Shown here piece after piece: positions 35,350-47,074 of a DNA stretch of 64,000 nt. Location of the stretch: contig NZ_CP076852.1 of the NCBI RefSeq assembly GCF_023612375.1, positions 558,753-622,752 of the forward strand, given 5' to 3'. Origin of the DNA: Mycoplasma sp. SG1 (GTDB taxonomy: Bacteria; Bacillota_I; Bacilli_A; Mycoplasmatales; SG1). The notes beneath the pieces were generated by a model. It did no database searches. It saw nothing but the letters and a program-made list of their open reading frames with translations, and was not told the origin of the DNA. The position numbers and the translations under genes were made by a program. Every line of letters begins with the position of its first letter. Position 1 is the first letter of the stretch.

Positions 35350-36705
35350 TTATGAATCTTTAATATTGGAATCTAGCTCATTATCCTTATCTTTATCAGG
35401 AGTTTGTTTTTTAGCATCTAAATTAAAAATATCTTCTTCATCTTCATCAACTAAATATTGGTGAATAATGTTTTTATATTTATCATCGATAGCGTTATCA
35501 TCTTTTTCTTCAAAAGTTTTTAGATTTGATTGTTCTGTTTCGATGGCTTCAAACTGAATAGACTCAACTATATTATCATTCTCTTTTTCTTTTTTAGCAA
35601 AAAAGTCAGATGAAATGAATTTTTTATCAATCGCATCTTCTAAAGTTAACATTAAATTTCTTGTTCCTAATAATTTATCAAGCAAACGGTTATTAATATA
35701 ACGTTTCCCCAATGCTTTACCAAAATCTTCTTTGTCAACAATAATACAATATCCGAGTTTGTCGGTTTCAGAAAAATAATTAAAATATTCGCTTGTTTTT
35801 AAAGGAAGAATTTGGTAAATTGTAACATTATTAAAAAAGTTAGAAATTAATTTTTTTTCATCTTCGACAAATTCAACAAAATCAATTCTTTCAGAATTAA
35901 TATATTGTGAAACATTTTTTAATCTTTGCGCCTGAGGTCCGATACATGCTCCAACAGGATCAATGTTTGAATAACTAGATGCAACTATAACTTTGCTTTT
36001 TTCATCAGGGCAACGAACAACATGTTTAATTTCAATGAAACTTGTTTCAATTTCTGGAATTTCTTTTTTTAAAATTTCAGCAACAAGTTCAGGAGCAGTT
36101 CTTGATAAAATAATTTTTAATTTATTATCTTGATGTTCAATTGCTTCAACATAAAAATAATAGAATTTTTTTGGTTGAAAAGTTTCAGACTTAAGTCAAT
36201 TTTTTTTCGGTAAAATCATTCTTAAAAAATCATAAACAATAATAGCTTTATTAAAGTGCAACTCTTCAAGCTCAGCTCAGATTACGGTATGTAGTAATTT
36301 ATTTGCTTTGTTAATATCATTTTTATGTTTAACATCATACAGCGAAGTAGTTAAAAATTGCCGAAAGTATTGAACAAAGTAATGACTAAAATCATCAAAA
36401 TTAACAATTTTTTTAACCATATCACCTATTTTAGCAGATGGATTTGTTTCAATTGCTGTTTTTAGATTTATTTCATCTAATTTAACATCTTTTGTCTTAT
36501 CACTTACAACTTTTGCAAGAATAAAGATGAATAAATCTTTTGTTTTGTCGTTTATGTCAATGGTGTAAGATGCATCAATATCTAAAACTTTTTTTGTTGT
36601 TTTAGTTAAAACTTGACAAAAATAATCTGCAAATTCAGATTCAACGATCCCATTATTTTTAATAATAGATCTCATTAATAAATATATTTTTTTTGTGTGT
36701 TGCAT
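35350..36705 (-). CDS. nusA: Transcription termination/antitermination factor NusA
   Basis: A 451-residue protein that binds RNA polymerase and nascent RNA. An N-terminal RNAP-binding region leads to an S1 domain with L S R T A P E L V A E I L K K E I P E I (~205) and V V R C P D E K S K V I V A S. Two KH domains follow, with D P V G A C I G P Q A Q R and, later, G K A L G K R Y I N N R L L. The N-terminal ~150 residues are much diverged. A C-terminal acidic tail (~110 residues, Glu/Asp/Asn-rich) ends E L D S N I K D S. It is the first gene of the nusA-infB-rbfA-ribF run. The upstream gap to 36864 holds no gene. Confidence 0.95.
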
Positions 36706-36863
36706 GTTTTGAATTATGTTTTAAAATTTTATGATTTCATATAACTATATATTAAGTATATAGTTGTGTTGAAAAAAAGAACCATATTCAAAAGAAAAGG
36801 AAGGATCATAAATTAGATTGTAACCTTTAATTTTGAACTTATCTGCTATTTTATAGAACATTA

Positions 36864-36890
36864 ATAAAAAAGAGAGGAAAAATCCTCTCC
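36864..36890 (-). terminator. Rho-independent terminator after the PTS gene
   Basis: On the minus strand GAGAGGA, loop TTTT, TCCTCTC, then TTTTTTATT. It stands about 60 bp past the stop of the PTS EIICB gene (36953), which reads toward it, and separates that operon from nusA. Confidence 0.9.
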
Positions 36891-36952
36891 TTTCTTTTCT
36901 CTATGTTTTTATTATAAACATATGAATAAAAAAACCAAAGTTTTTTAATAAA

Positions 36953-38917
36953 TTAATTATTATCTGTATTATCTGGTTCTTTCTTTTTAAAAGAATCAAT
37001 GTCAATACCTTTAGTTTTTTCGATAACTTTGTTTCGTTTTGGTGTGAAATTAAATAATTTTTTGATCTTACTTATTTTATTTTTTGGTTTTTGAGTATTA
37101 GCATCATCTGATTTATCTTGAGTAAATAATTCAGGATGTAAAATTTTATCAATTTCTTTTTTAATACTCAATACTTTTTCACGGTAAACAACTTGATAGA
37201 AATTATCATCGCGAGGCACTACTGTAATAACATTAGGATCAGTTTTTCAAACACTGTATTTTAAGTGATTGTAATCTTTAAATGTTACACGAATACTTGT
37301 CGCACAGTTAGTTACCGTCTCTACATTTTCCTTACCTCCCGCGGCCTCTATAAATTTATTCGCGGACTGTTCTTCTGTTGAATGAACATTAGTAATATTT
37401 CCGTGATCATGAGATGAACTAAATAATTCAACTTTAAATCCTTTTATTCAGAAGTAGAACAAGGCAAAGAAAATAGGAACATAACATATACCAACGATAG
37501 GAACTCAATATGAGTTGGCTTTTAGACCATTAATATCAGGTAAGGCAGCATAGAAGATAAAGTCAATTAATCCACCAGAGTACATAGTATTTAAATGTGC
37601 TCCAACATCTTTCATTACAAGACCAACACTAGCAACTAAAATTGAGTATGGGCCTCAGTAAAGTAATGGAGATGTAAATAGGAATGAAAATTCGATTGGT
37701 TGGGTTGTTCCGGTTATAAAACACGTAGCAATTCCTGAACCTAAAATACCGGTGGCAATTTTCCGATTCCCTTTTGGAGTTGTAAGTCACATAGCCACAG
37801 CAGCTGCAGGTAAACCAAACATCATAAATGGAAATCTTCCTGACATATAACGTCCAGGAGAAATTCCTACCAAACTAGGTAAATTTGAATTAAGCGCTTC
37901 AAAAGATGAATCATATGGAAGGTGGGCATTTTGAAAGAACAACCATATATGTTGGTCACCATTACCATAAGTGCTTAATCAACTTGATATTTGATCTGGA
38001 GAAAAATGCTGAACTTTTGTAAATCACTCCATTAAGTGCATATGTTCGCCGTTATACAAAATTGCAGTATTATTTATCATATTTTGATCAATATGACCAC
38101 CAGCTTGTGTTCAAATTAACGTATAGAAAATAAGAACATGAAGACCAAACGGAACTAATAATCTTTCAAGTCAGTTACCAATGAATACATCAAATCCATA
38201 TGGTAAATGGTTAGAAGAAGTTCCAATCCAGTTTAGACCAAGACCAATGGCTGGTCATATAACTAGCATTATAAATGCCAATGGGATCATTAATCCTGTT
38301 ACTAAGAACGGAATTAGACGATTCCCTTGGAAAAATGAAATCATGTTGGGTAATTTTCATTTAACTCCACGTTTAAATATTCATGCAGTTATCATCCCAA
38401 CAATAATTCCACCGAAAATAGATGAGTTTAGAAAGACATACCCGGGCTTATTACCACTTGGAAAACCTGTTGTTAAGGCGTCAAAAATATACTGAGGTAA
38501 GTTTTTTCAAAAGAAAATTGAAAAATCGCCCCCAGAAGGATTTTTAATAAAAGGGGTTTGAATAACAATGAATACAAAAAATCCTAATGCTGCAGAAAAT
38601 CCAGCAAAAGCGTTATTTTTTGTTAAAGCCATCGCGGTTGCCATGGCGAAAAATACTGGTAATAATCAGAAAAGAATATTACCAATATAACTCATAAATT
38701 GGCCCAAAGCGTAACCAGCATATGCAGGATCCTGCACTTGATTGGTTAGCGTTGTTCCAATCCCTAATAAAATTCCAGCTAATGGTAAAATGGCTATAGG
38801 TAAAAGAAACGCAAATCCAATATTTTTAAAGAAAGCTTTTGCAGCCCCTTTTTTTGGATTTGGATTGATATCTTCTGCTCTATTTCGTCATTTTGTCAGT
38901 TTAGAGAGTTTTATCAT
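36953..38917 (-). CDS. ptsG: Glucose-type PTS EIICB
   Basis: A 654-residue membrane permease that phosphorylates its sugar, most likely glucose, during uptake. EIIC helices begin near residue 25 (F L L P I A I L P L A G I L L G I G). The classical PtsG segment G R Y M S G R F P F M M F G L P A A A is present, as are G T T Q P I E F and L P D I N G L K. The EIIB domain carries the active Cys in T N C A T S I R V T F K D, followed by a ~90-residue charged tail. No EIIA is attached. The next gene upstream (18 bp) is a ROK glucokinase, which fits a glucose locus. It differs from the paralogue at 5021-6868. A terminator follows at 36864-36890. Confidence 0.92.
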
Positions 38918-38934
38918 AAATTAATTTTTATATT

Positions 38935-39891
38935 TTAAGATTTGTTTTTTAATCCTTGGATTGCAGTTCATGCAGCCCCATAAATTCCAGCTTGATTGCC
39001 TAATTGACAAACTTTAATTGGAATTTTTTTATACACGAAATCACGTGCGTATTGTTCAATTCAATAATGAATATGTTTTAAAAGATAATCACCAAGAGCA
39101 GATGGGCCCCCGCCGATTAAAACAACATCAGGGTCAATTGAATACATCATAATAGCAATATGAGATCCTAAAGGACGTAGACAATATCTTAAAATTTCTG
39201 TTGTTTCCTTATGATCTTGTTTAATCATTTTTTGAACATCAAATATTGTTAATGGATGGTCGATATTTTTTTGTAATTTTGCTAAATCAGAATTAGGATT
39301 TTTATCAATATATTGACGCATATATTTTTCAATTCTAACAGCACTACTTAAACCTTCCATACAATGTGGCAAACCGCATGATAAACAGTCATATTCATCT
39401 TGCATATGGCCGCCGTGACCAAATTCCCCAGCTCAATAATGTGAACCGTAATAAATCTTATTATTAAGAATTACGCCACCGCCAACGCCAGTTCCTAAAG
39501 TGTAACCAATGACATTTTTATATCCCTGGCCAGCGCCTTTTCAAAACTCACCAACAATTGCAGCACGTGAATCATTTGTTAAATAAATAGGTTTTTTAAA
39601 ATATTTTTTACAAACTTCAAGTGCAGGATAATTCACTCAATTAATTTTTTTTGCCATTAAACTGATCCCTTTTTCTGGATCGATTGGACCAACGCAAGCA
39701 AAACCAATTGATGAAATATCTTTTTCAATCGTTAAATTAAGGGTTGATAATCATTTTTTAACAGAGTTGTGAATTTCTTCAATTACTTTTCCAACTACAG
39801 TGTCACAAACATGAGTGTGAAGCAATTTACCATCTTTTGTGAACAAACCAAGCTTTGTGGTTGTTCCACCTAAATCAATTGCAAGAACCAT
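38935..39891 (-). CDS. glk: ROK-family glucokinase
   Basis: A 318-residue sugar kinase that phosphorylates cytosolic glucose with ATP. Motifs: I D L G G T T T K L G (phosphate 1, residues 5-15), I G F A C V G P I D, T N D S R A A I V G E (catalytic region), and G Y T L G T G V G G G V I. The ROK zinc signature lies in G E F G H G G ... C L S C G L P H C M E G L, with the His and three Cys ligands, and V L I G G G P S follows. The start at 39891 has a strong Shine-Dalgarno (AAGGAG). It sits 17 bp upstream of ptsG, so glucose entering by another route or released from saccharides can also be phosphorylated. Confidence 0.94.
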
Positions 39892-39920
39892 TTTTAGCTC
39901 CTTATAATATTGAAATTTTA

Positions 39921-40027
39921 AACAGGAATAAACACTCTCATAAATATTAAAAATATTAATATAAATAAATTAATAATTAATATATTTTCTTTTTAGAGAA
40001 AAGAAAATATGTTTATTTCTACCTGTT
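39921..40027. repeat. Nested inverted repeat upstream of the glk-ptsG operon
   Basis: The outer arms are AACAGGAATAAAC (39921-39933) and GTTTATTTCTACCTGTT (40011-40027), complementary apart from a four-base bulge. Inside lies a second hairpin, ATATTTTCTTTT...AAAAGAAAATAT (39983-40010). The element fills most of the gap between the aminotransferase-like gene (stop 40082) and glk (start 39891), both minus strand. It could terminate the first transcript and/or act in the 5' region of the glk mRNA. Neither role is proven by the sequence. Confidence 0.5.
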
Positions 40028-40081
40028 CTGTTTTAGATTATAAAATATATATCCCTTGTCTGCCTTAAATATGATTATGAA

Positions 40082-41263
40082 TTAGGTTGTATAAAATTCT
40101 TTTATTAGTTTATTAACTAATATTTTTAATTCATTTTTTTCTAAAAAATAATTTAAGCGAACAAAAAAACGATAATCAGAACCAAAATCAATCCCAAATA
40201 AAGGAAATATACCAATTTTAGTAAATCTTTCTTTTAATTGATTAGAATCTTGAACAAGATTTGAAAAATCAAGCCATGCTAAAGTTGTCGCTTCACTTTT
40301 TGTTACGATAATTTTTGTTTTAGATTCAATGCTGTTCTTTAAATATTGAAATGAATCTTTTAAATAATTTACCTTATATTTCAATCATTTTTTATTTTTA
40401 GGATTTAAATATGCTGATTTTAAAAGAAGATAATTAAAAAAAGAAGAAGATGGATACCAATTAAGTTTGTTATCTGTTATTTTTAACTGATCAATGATTT
40501 TGTTACTCCAAGATAATAAATAACCAAATTGAATGGTAAAAAAATTAAAAGTGGTAGCAGGAGATGAAATAGAAATAGCATATTGTAATAAATCATCATT
40601 GTTTGTTGCTTTTATCAATGGTGTAAAGTTTTTGCTATAAAAAATATCTTGTCAAATTTCATCACTAACAAGATAAAAATTATACTTTTTTGCTAATTTA
40701 AGTAATTTAACTAAATCTTCTTTAGAAAAAACTTTTCCGGTCGGATTATGAGGATTACAAAAAATATAAACTTTAGGACGGTATTTGATAATTTGTTGTT
40801 TTAAAAGATAAAAATCAATATGATATTCTTGATTAATGTTTACTAATTTATTTTCAATTAAATTTAAACCTAAACTGATGATTGAGCTAATAAATGGTTT
40901 GTAAGCTGGTGTATTAAGAATAATGTTATCGTCTTTTTCTGCAAATGTTAATAAGCAAAGTTGAATAAGTTGAATAACTCCCGTTCCAGGAAGATAATTT
41001 TGAACCGAAAGTTTTTTCTGCTTAAATTTATATCAATTATTGATTGCATCTACATCTTGTTGATGGTAATAAATATAAGGGAAAACACTAATTTTTATTC
41101 CAGATAATAAATCTTTAATAAGATAAGGTGATGTTTCACAATCAGCATCAGCAACTGTTAAATGAAATTGATCTGAACTTGTTCGATTAAGATAACGTTT
41201 TGTAATTAATCTGTCTTGATTCTTAAAAAAAGGATTGAATTTTAATAATTTCTTATTTTCCAT
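40082..41263 (-). CDS. PatB/MalY-like aminotransferase, PLP lysine missing
   Basis: A 393-residue protein with the fold-type I aminotransferase layout of PatB/MalY (beta-C-S lyase). Seen: L T V A D A D C E T S P near the start, G T G V I Q L I Q, I F C N P H N P T G K V F, and Y L V S D E I W Q D I F, which hold the usual PLP contacts. The Schiff-base box, expected as S-x-S-K-T-F-N, reads S P A T T F N, with Thr237 (codon ACC at 40553-40555) where the lysine should be. No other Lys lies in the box. The enzyme is therefore probably unable to bind PLP covalently. The frame is intact and codon use normal, so it seems kept for some other role. It is 21 bp downstream of the helicase gene. Confidence 0.85.
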
Positions 41264-41284
41264 AGATAGGATTTTAAAAGTTAT

Positions 41285-44200
41285 TTAAAACATTTTTAAA
41301 ATTTCTTTTATTTCGTTAATTATTTTATCTTTTTTTAATGGATGCCATCAATCGATTGAAGAAACTCAATAGAATTGTCAATCATGTTCAAAGAAATAAT
41401 TTAATCTGTATCAATCACGTTCTTTAGGTGAAAGATTACTATTAAGTTTATCACCATCACACTCTATTACTAAAACAAAATAACCTGTGTTCTTGTTATA
41501 AATAAGAATATCAAATCTGGTGTCCTCGCCAATCCAAACACCAACTTTTATTTCAAATTTTGAAGGAATCGCTTCTTTTAATTCTTCTGAAACAGCTTGT
41601 TCAAATTCAGTTACTCCCAGTTTTTCTTGAACTAAATTTTTATGATACTCTAAAAATAACTGTTTTTTTCTATGATTGGAATCTATTTTAGTTGCTGAAA
41701 GTGCTTCGATATATTCTAGGTATTGTCCAAAAACTATATTCCCGGAAGACATAGTCGCTTGATCGGTATTTGCAAAAATATCTTGAGATTTTAATGATTT
41801 TATAATAATCAATTGTTTTCTAGCTCTTGTAACAGCAACATTAACCCTTTTATCGCCGTTTGCCCTTGAAATAGGTCCAAAGTTTCGAATTAATTTACCG
41901 TCAGCGTTTTTAGCAAAGGCAACTAATAAAATGATAATGTCTCTTTCATCGCCTTGAATGTCTTCAATATTTTTAATAAAAAGCGATGATTGATCATCGA
42001 ACATTTCATTTCCTCAAGTAGTTTCTCGTACTTTTTTGTTAAAAAAATTAGCTTGTTCTTTATTAAATACAATAACTCCAACTGAATCCTTTTCATCTTT
42101 GTTCTTATAAACTTCTTCTAAAGTCTTCATCCCGCTTTCAGAAACTTTTTGATTTAAGCGGTTTTCATAAACTCCCGTAACTTGTTTTAAATAAATTGGA
42201 GGCTTAATGTCTTCTTGGGCAGGAACAGGAAGCGCCGATGTATCTAAGTTAAGATAAGGAGCAAAAACTAATTCATTGTTATAAAAATGTTTATTTGAAA
42301 AATTAATTAATTCAGGATAAAATGAACGATAGTGATATCTTAAAAGGACTTTTTCTAATTTTGGGATAAAAAAATCTAATAATGAAGTGTTTTCAAGATA
42401 AACATCTTCTTCATCTTCATCAAAATTATTTAATGATGAAATAGTTCTTAAAAAGAAATTGGTTGGTTGTAGTTGTTGCTCATCGCCAACAATAATAAAT
42501 TTAGTAGCTCGATAAATACTTGTAATCGCGTTTTCAAAATAAATCTGTGATGCCTCATCAAAAATAAGATAATTAATGATGTGTTTTTGAAGCGGAAAAA
42601 GATATGGAATAACAGAAAGATTAAGAATTAAAATTGGACATAAATCAATTATGATTTCAAAATATTTTAGAAAAAAAGAACGAATGTTTATATATTTTTT
42701 TCTTTCCTCAATTGTTTTTGTACATTTTTTAAATAACATTCGATATGCCGCACTTGTTTGAGATTTTTTAACAATTAATTTTTTTCTTTCCTCACATAAA
42801 TAAAATGGAATAAGTTCGTTTGTTATTTCGATTTTTTTATCAATTAAAACTTTTATTTTACTAACTCAATTGCTGTCTTTTATTCTTAATTTATCAAAAT
42901 TATGTTTTTCATAATGAAGAATAAAAACTCGGCTAATTAAATTTTTCAATTTAATTTCTGTATTTGTAGCTAAATTAATTTTTTCTAAAAGTTCTAAAGC
43001 GTTGAACTTTTTACTTTTTGAATATTGATTTAATAATTCTTTTTCAGTGATAGAAATTTTTGTTAAATAATCAACAAAAGCTTTTAGTTGCTGATCACTA
43101 AACTCTGTTTTATTTTTGACCCCCCACCCTTTTAGAGATGAAAGGTGCTGAACCAATTTGTTTGTTTTTAGATAATAAAGAAAAGATTTTCAAGCATCTG
43201 AACACTTTGATCAATCAAAGTTTAAAAATTCCTCATCTAAACCATAAGTTAAAAAAACTTCTTTAAACGGAAAGTCATTGACAAATTTAACAGCTGAACT
43301 TGCTAATTTAATTTGTGAGAAAATTCTATCAATATTTTCAAAATTGTAAAGATATTTTTCATTAATAACTGGGTGGTTTAATATTTCTGACTCTAAAGCT
43401 GTGTCAAAAACGACATTTAGGTTTTTTAAAGTATCAATATATTTTTTAAATTCATATGAATCAGATAATTCTCGATATGAATTGATCTGTTCAAAAGTTA
43501 AATCTATTTCCTTGTTAACATCAAATAACATTTTTTTAATCTCATCTGATTTAAGAGTTGTTTGTTGTGGTTTAACAAAAAAATCAAGATTATTTTTTAA
43601 TTGTTCTAAAATCGCTGATTTGTTTGTAAAAATATCATCTACTTTTAAAACAAATTTTTTGTAATTTTGTTCTAGTTTTTCATAAACTACATCGCTGGCT
43701 ACTTTTTTTTCAGTAGAAAAAACGGTAAATTCGTTATTTCACAAATTATTAATTAATAAATTTGCTATTGTTTGCGATTTTCCAGTTCCTGGGGGACCTT
43801 GAATAATAATTGAATTTTCAAATCCTTTTAAAATTGCCTTCTTCTGTGTAAAATCTAATGGACTGATTTGAATTAAATCGCTCTCTTTAAAATCAAATTG
43901 TTGATCTTCTTCAATAATTATTTTTTCATTGTTAATATTGTTTAAATCAGCAAGAAATTTATCAGCTTCTTTGTTACTAAGTGATTTTAAGTCGTGGATA
44001 ACTCCTTCAATATCAACTTGATATAATCCTAGTACTAAGTTAGGATGAATTTCAAATTCATTTAATTCCCCTTTTCAATTTTGAGCAAATTCAAACTTAT
44101 TTAAATCAGAATATAAAAATTTGTTAATATTGAAAAAATTTAAATTTTCAATATCTTTAAAATTGGTAATATTGATACTTAAAAGTTTTCTAAAAACTAT

Positions 44201-44950
44201 ATTATTTAACTCTTGTAACGTTTGATTAATTACTTCGATTTGTTTATCGCGACTTAAATTATTAATATTATTTAATGAAATTTCTAAGTCTTCGAAATTA
44301 TTGTAATCTAAAGTTTTTTCGTTTGAAAAAGCTAAAAATTCTAAAAGAATAAAATTAAAATTAATTTGTAAATCTTCTAATAATTGTAGATTAATTGAAT
44401 ATTTTCCGATTGTTTGTTTATTTATCAAAACCTTTAAAAACAGCAAAGGAGATCTTATCGGAATAATTTTATTAAAAAGACTAACCGATCCAATTAAATG
44501 AATAAAACCAAAATTTAAAACATTGATCCCTGTTTCGCTGATATGAAAATGAGCGTAATGAATCATGGTTTTTAATCTTTTATGCAATTCAACTCATTTA
44601 TAGTTTAGAAGCCAATAAGTAAAATTAGTTTTTGTATAAGTTGTCTCTTTTTTTCTTTTTTTTAACTCTGATCACAAAACATACTCTTTAAATAAAGATG
44701 GATGCTTTTCTTCAATATCTTCAATGGTATTTAACCCTTCAAGAACTTTTTTACAATGAACTGGCGAAAAATCAAAATTAATCTTTTTTGTTTTTAAAGC
44801 ATCTTGAAAAAAGGTTTCATCAATAACCAAAGATTCTATTAATTCAAATAAATCAATTCTTTGAATAGACTTACTAGAAAACCTAGAAAAAATTATTGAA
44901 TTATTCTGATAACGATTAATTACTCTTGAGATAATATCTTGTAATCTCAT
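41285..44950 (-). CDS. Superfamily 1 helicase with C-terminal nuclease-like domain
   Basis: A 1,221-residue protein, joined across many UGA-Trp codons. The N-terminal ~370 residues resemble no domain I can name with certainty (DUF4011-like position). Walker A is Q G P P G T G K S Q T (~383). A long coiled-coil insertion follows, then Walker B L I F D E A S Q I, motif III V G D E Q Q L Q P, and motif V-VI I Q G D E R D I I I L and R V N V A V T R A R K Q L. The last ~90 residues contain R F D I L I Y ... L V I E C D G D K, the D...E-x-D/K core of Vsr/DUF559-type nucleases. Mycoplasma genitalium encodes a comparable large helicase near nusA; roles in repair or defence are open. AGGAG precedes the ATG. 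Confidence 0.88.
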
Positions 44951-45089
44951 TTATTCATCTCCTAGGGTTATTTTTTGTTCAAACTATTATTACTAATATG
45001 CATATTATTTTTTATCTATTGATATTTTACTAAAATGTTGTCTTTTTTATGAATTAATGACTATTCAATTTTTCCATTATTATAAAATG

Positions 45090-45869
45090 TTAAAATAAGC
45101 CAAGATCGTGCAATAAAACGATAACAAATAATGATAGCAATAAGCTAATCCCGATTAGATTAATAATTGTTTTCATTTTTATTGACATTTCTTTGCCTCT
45201 AATTTTTTCATATGTAGCCTCAACCATTTTATAACCATCAAGTGGCGGTATAAAAAAGAGATTGAAAATAAATAAATTAAGATTGATTACAATTAATAAA
45301 TTAATAAAAAAGAGTCAAGATGAGGCAGTGGATGCTTTTGAAAATAAAGAAAAAACACCAGAAATGCTTTTAAAATGACCTGAAAAAATATTACCTATCG
45401 CTAAAAAAATAGCACATAATCCTCGTCCTGTAACAATAAATGATTGAATAAAAAAATTACTATCACCTTTAACTAAAAGAACAATTAAGATGATTAAATA
45501 AGCAAGGATTAAATTAAACAATACCCCATTAACTAGATAAAAAAGCTTTTGTCAATATTTTATATCATCATATGCCTTTAAACTTGATTTAAAAATAGGG
45601 ACTGGTGTTTTTTCTTCTTTGAGAATTTTTTTAAGTTCTTTGCTCATAACAAGAACATAACCACCGATTGGTACCGCTCTAAATGAATAAGTTGTGCTAT
45701 TCTTAGTCCAAGATTTTAATCTATAACCAACCCCAATAGAAAATTCATAAACTTGAATTTTTTGAAGTTTTGCCATTGAAAAATGACCCAATTCATGAAT
45801 GGTAATTGAGATTAATAAAACAACAAGGACTAATACAATTTTTAAAATGATGTTTAAAACGTGGAGCAC
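45090..45869 (-). CDS. rseP: Site-2 protease-like M50 metalloprotease, no PDZ domain
   Basis: A 259-residue intramembrane zinc protease. The first helix carries I T I H E L G H F S M A K (H-E-x-x-H), followed by Y E F S I G V G and F R A V P I G G Y V, which are family hallmarks. The last helices include F N L F F I P P L D G Y K, holding the third metal ligand Asp. RseP proteins of other bacteria are ~350-450 residues with a PDZ domain in the middle; here only ~60 hydrophilic residues lie between helices, so the PDZ domain is missing. The position after cdsA (38 bp) matches the common frr-cdsA-rseP order. No anti-sigma target is seen in this window, so its substrate may be membrane signal peptides. 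Confidence 0.9.
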
Positions 45870-45907
45870 TTTTAATAAATTTTTTGTTGTTAATTTTTAA
45901 AAAATCA

Positions 45908-47071
45908 TTATCCAAGAAAAGAGAAAAAAAGAAAATAAAGAAAAATAAAAAAGATAAGCGAATCAAAGCGATCGAATAAACCGCCATGTTCTCCTAATAA
46001 AGTAGAAAAATTCTTTTTAAAGCAACAACGTTTAAAAAATGAAAAAAAGAAATCACCAAACTGAATTGATAAAACAAAAAAAAGTAATAAAAGAATTAAA
46101 ATAAAATAAAATCCTTCTTTTAAAGAGGTTTTAAAGTTCAGTAAATAAAAAATTGACTGCGGATAACTGTGTAAATTATTTTGGATAAAATCTTCACTGA
46201 CAAAATTTTTTAACAATGCGATATATAAAAATGCAACACTAAAACTAATCAAAAAACCACTTATAGCACCGATTCATGTTTTATTTGGACTTACTTTTGG
46301 AAAGATTTTTTTCTTTCCGAAGCATTTACCAATTAAATATGCTGATGTATCTGAGATAAAGGGCAAAAAGAAAATAAAAATGATTGCTAGTAATCCAAGA
46401 TATAAACTAATAAATAATAAAATTTTAAATAAAAGAACAATTAATAATGCGAAAACAACTTCTAAAAATAATTTGTTTGATAATTGATGATTAAAATAAG
46501 CATAAATTATTGCTCCAATTAATACTGCAGCTAAAGAAACGCAAAAACCAATAGCGCTAAATGTCGTTAAATCCTGACCTAATAACCAAACTAATAACCT
46601 TTGATGACCGATAGTTGATGCTGAACCAGAATTATCTTGTCATAAAAACTGCAAAATGAAATATTTAGATGTTAAGAAATAATTAACAACAAAAAAGATT
46701 GAAAAAATAATGGTAAAAAAAATAATATTTTGTTTACCAAAAAAAAGAAACTGCGTTATTTCATACATCATTATTAACGCAACTATTAATAATGAAAAAA
46801 TAAGTAAACAGGCAAACGTTTTTTCTAAAGTTGATGGCGCTTTTAGTTCAGAATTATATTGATAAAAATGAGCAAAGTTTGAAAAATATGAAAAAACAGC
46901 AATTAAAGTGATAAAAATAATAATAACAACTGAATATAAAAAACGATTAAGAAAACTAGATAAAAAAGGTTTTTTTACTTTAACCTCTTCGCCTGTTAAT
47001 AAATCGTGTTCAATAATTACATCTTCTTTTTCTTTTGCTAAATTTTTATTTAAAAGCGTAATTGGAGACAT
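45908..47071 (-). CDS. cdsA: Phosphatidate cytidylyltransferase
   Basis: A 387-residue integral membrane enzyme that makes CDP-diacylglycerol from phosphatidic acid and CTP, the branch point of phospholipid synthesis. The C-terminal family signature is present: P F I S D T S A Y L I G K, then K V S P N K T W I G A I S G, and G E H G G L F D R F D S L, with the catalytic Asp residues. About nine hydrophobic helices precede and overlap it. The N-terminal ~45 residues are hydrophilic (E E V K V K K P). It starts three bases after frr and is thus probably translationally coupled. rseP follows 38 bp downstream. Confidence 0.93.
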
Positions 47072-47074
47072 TTA

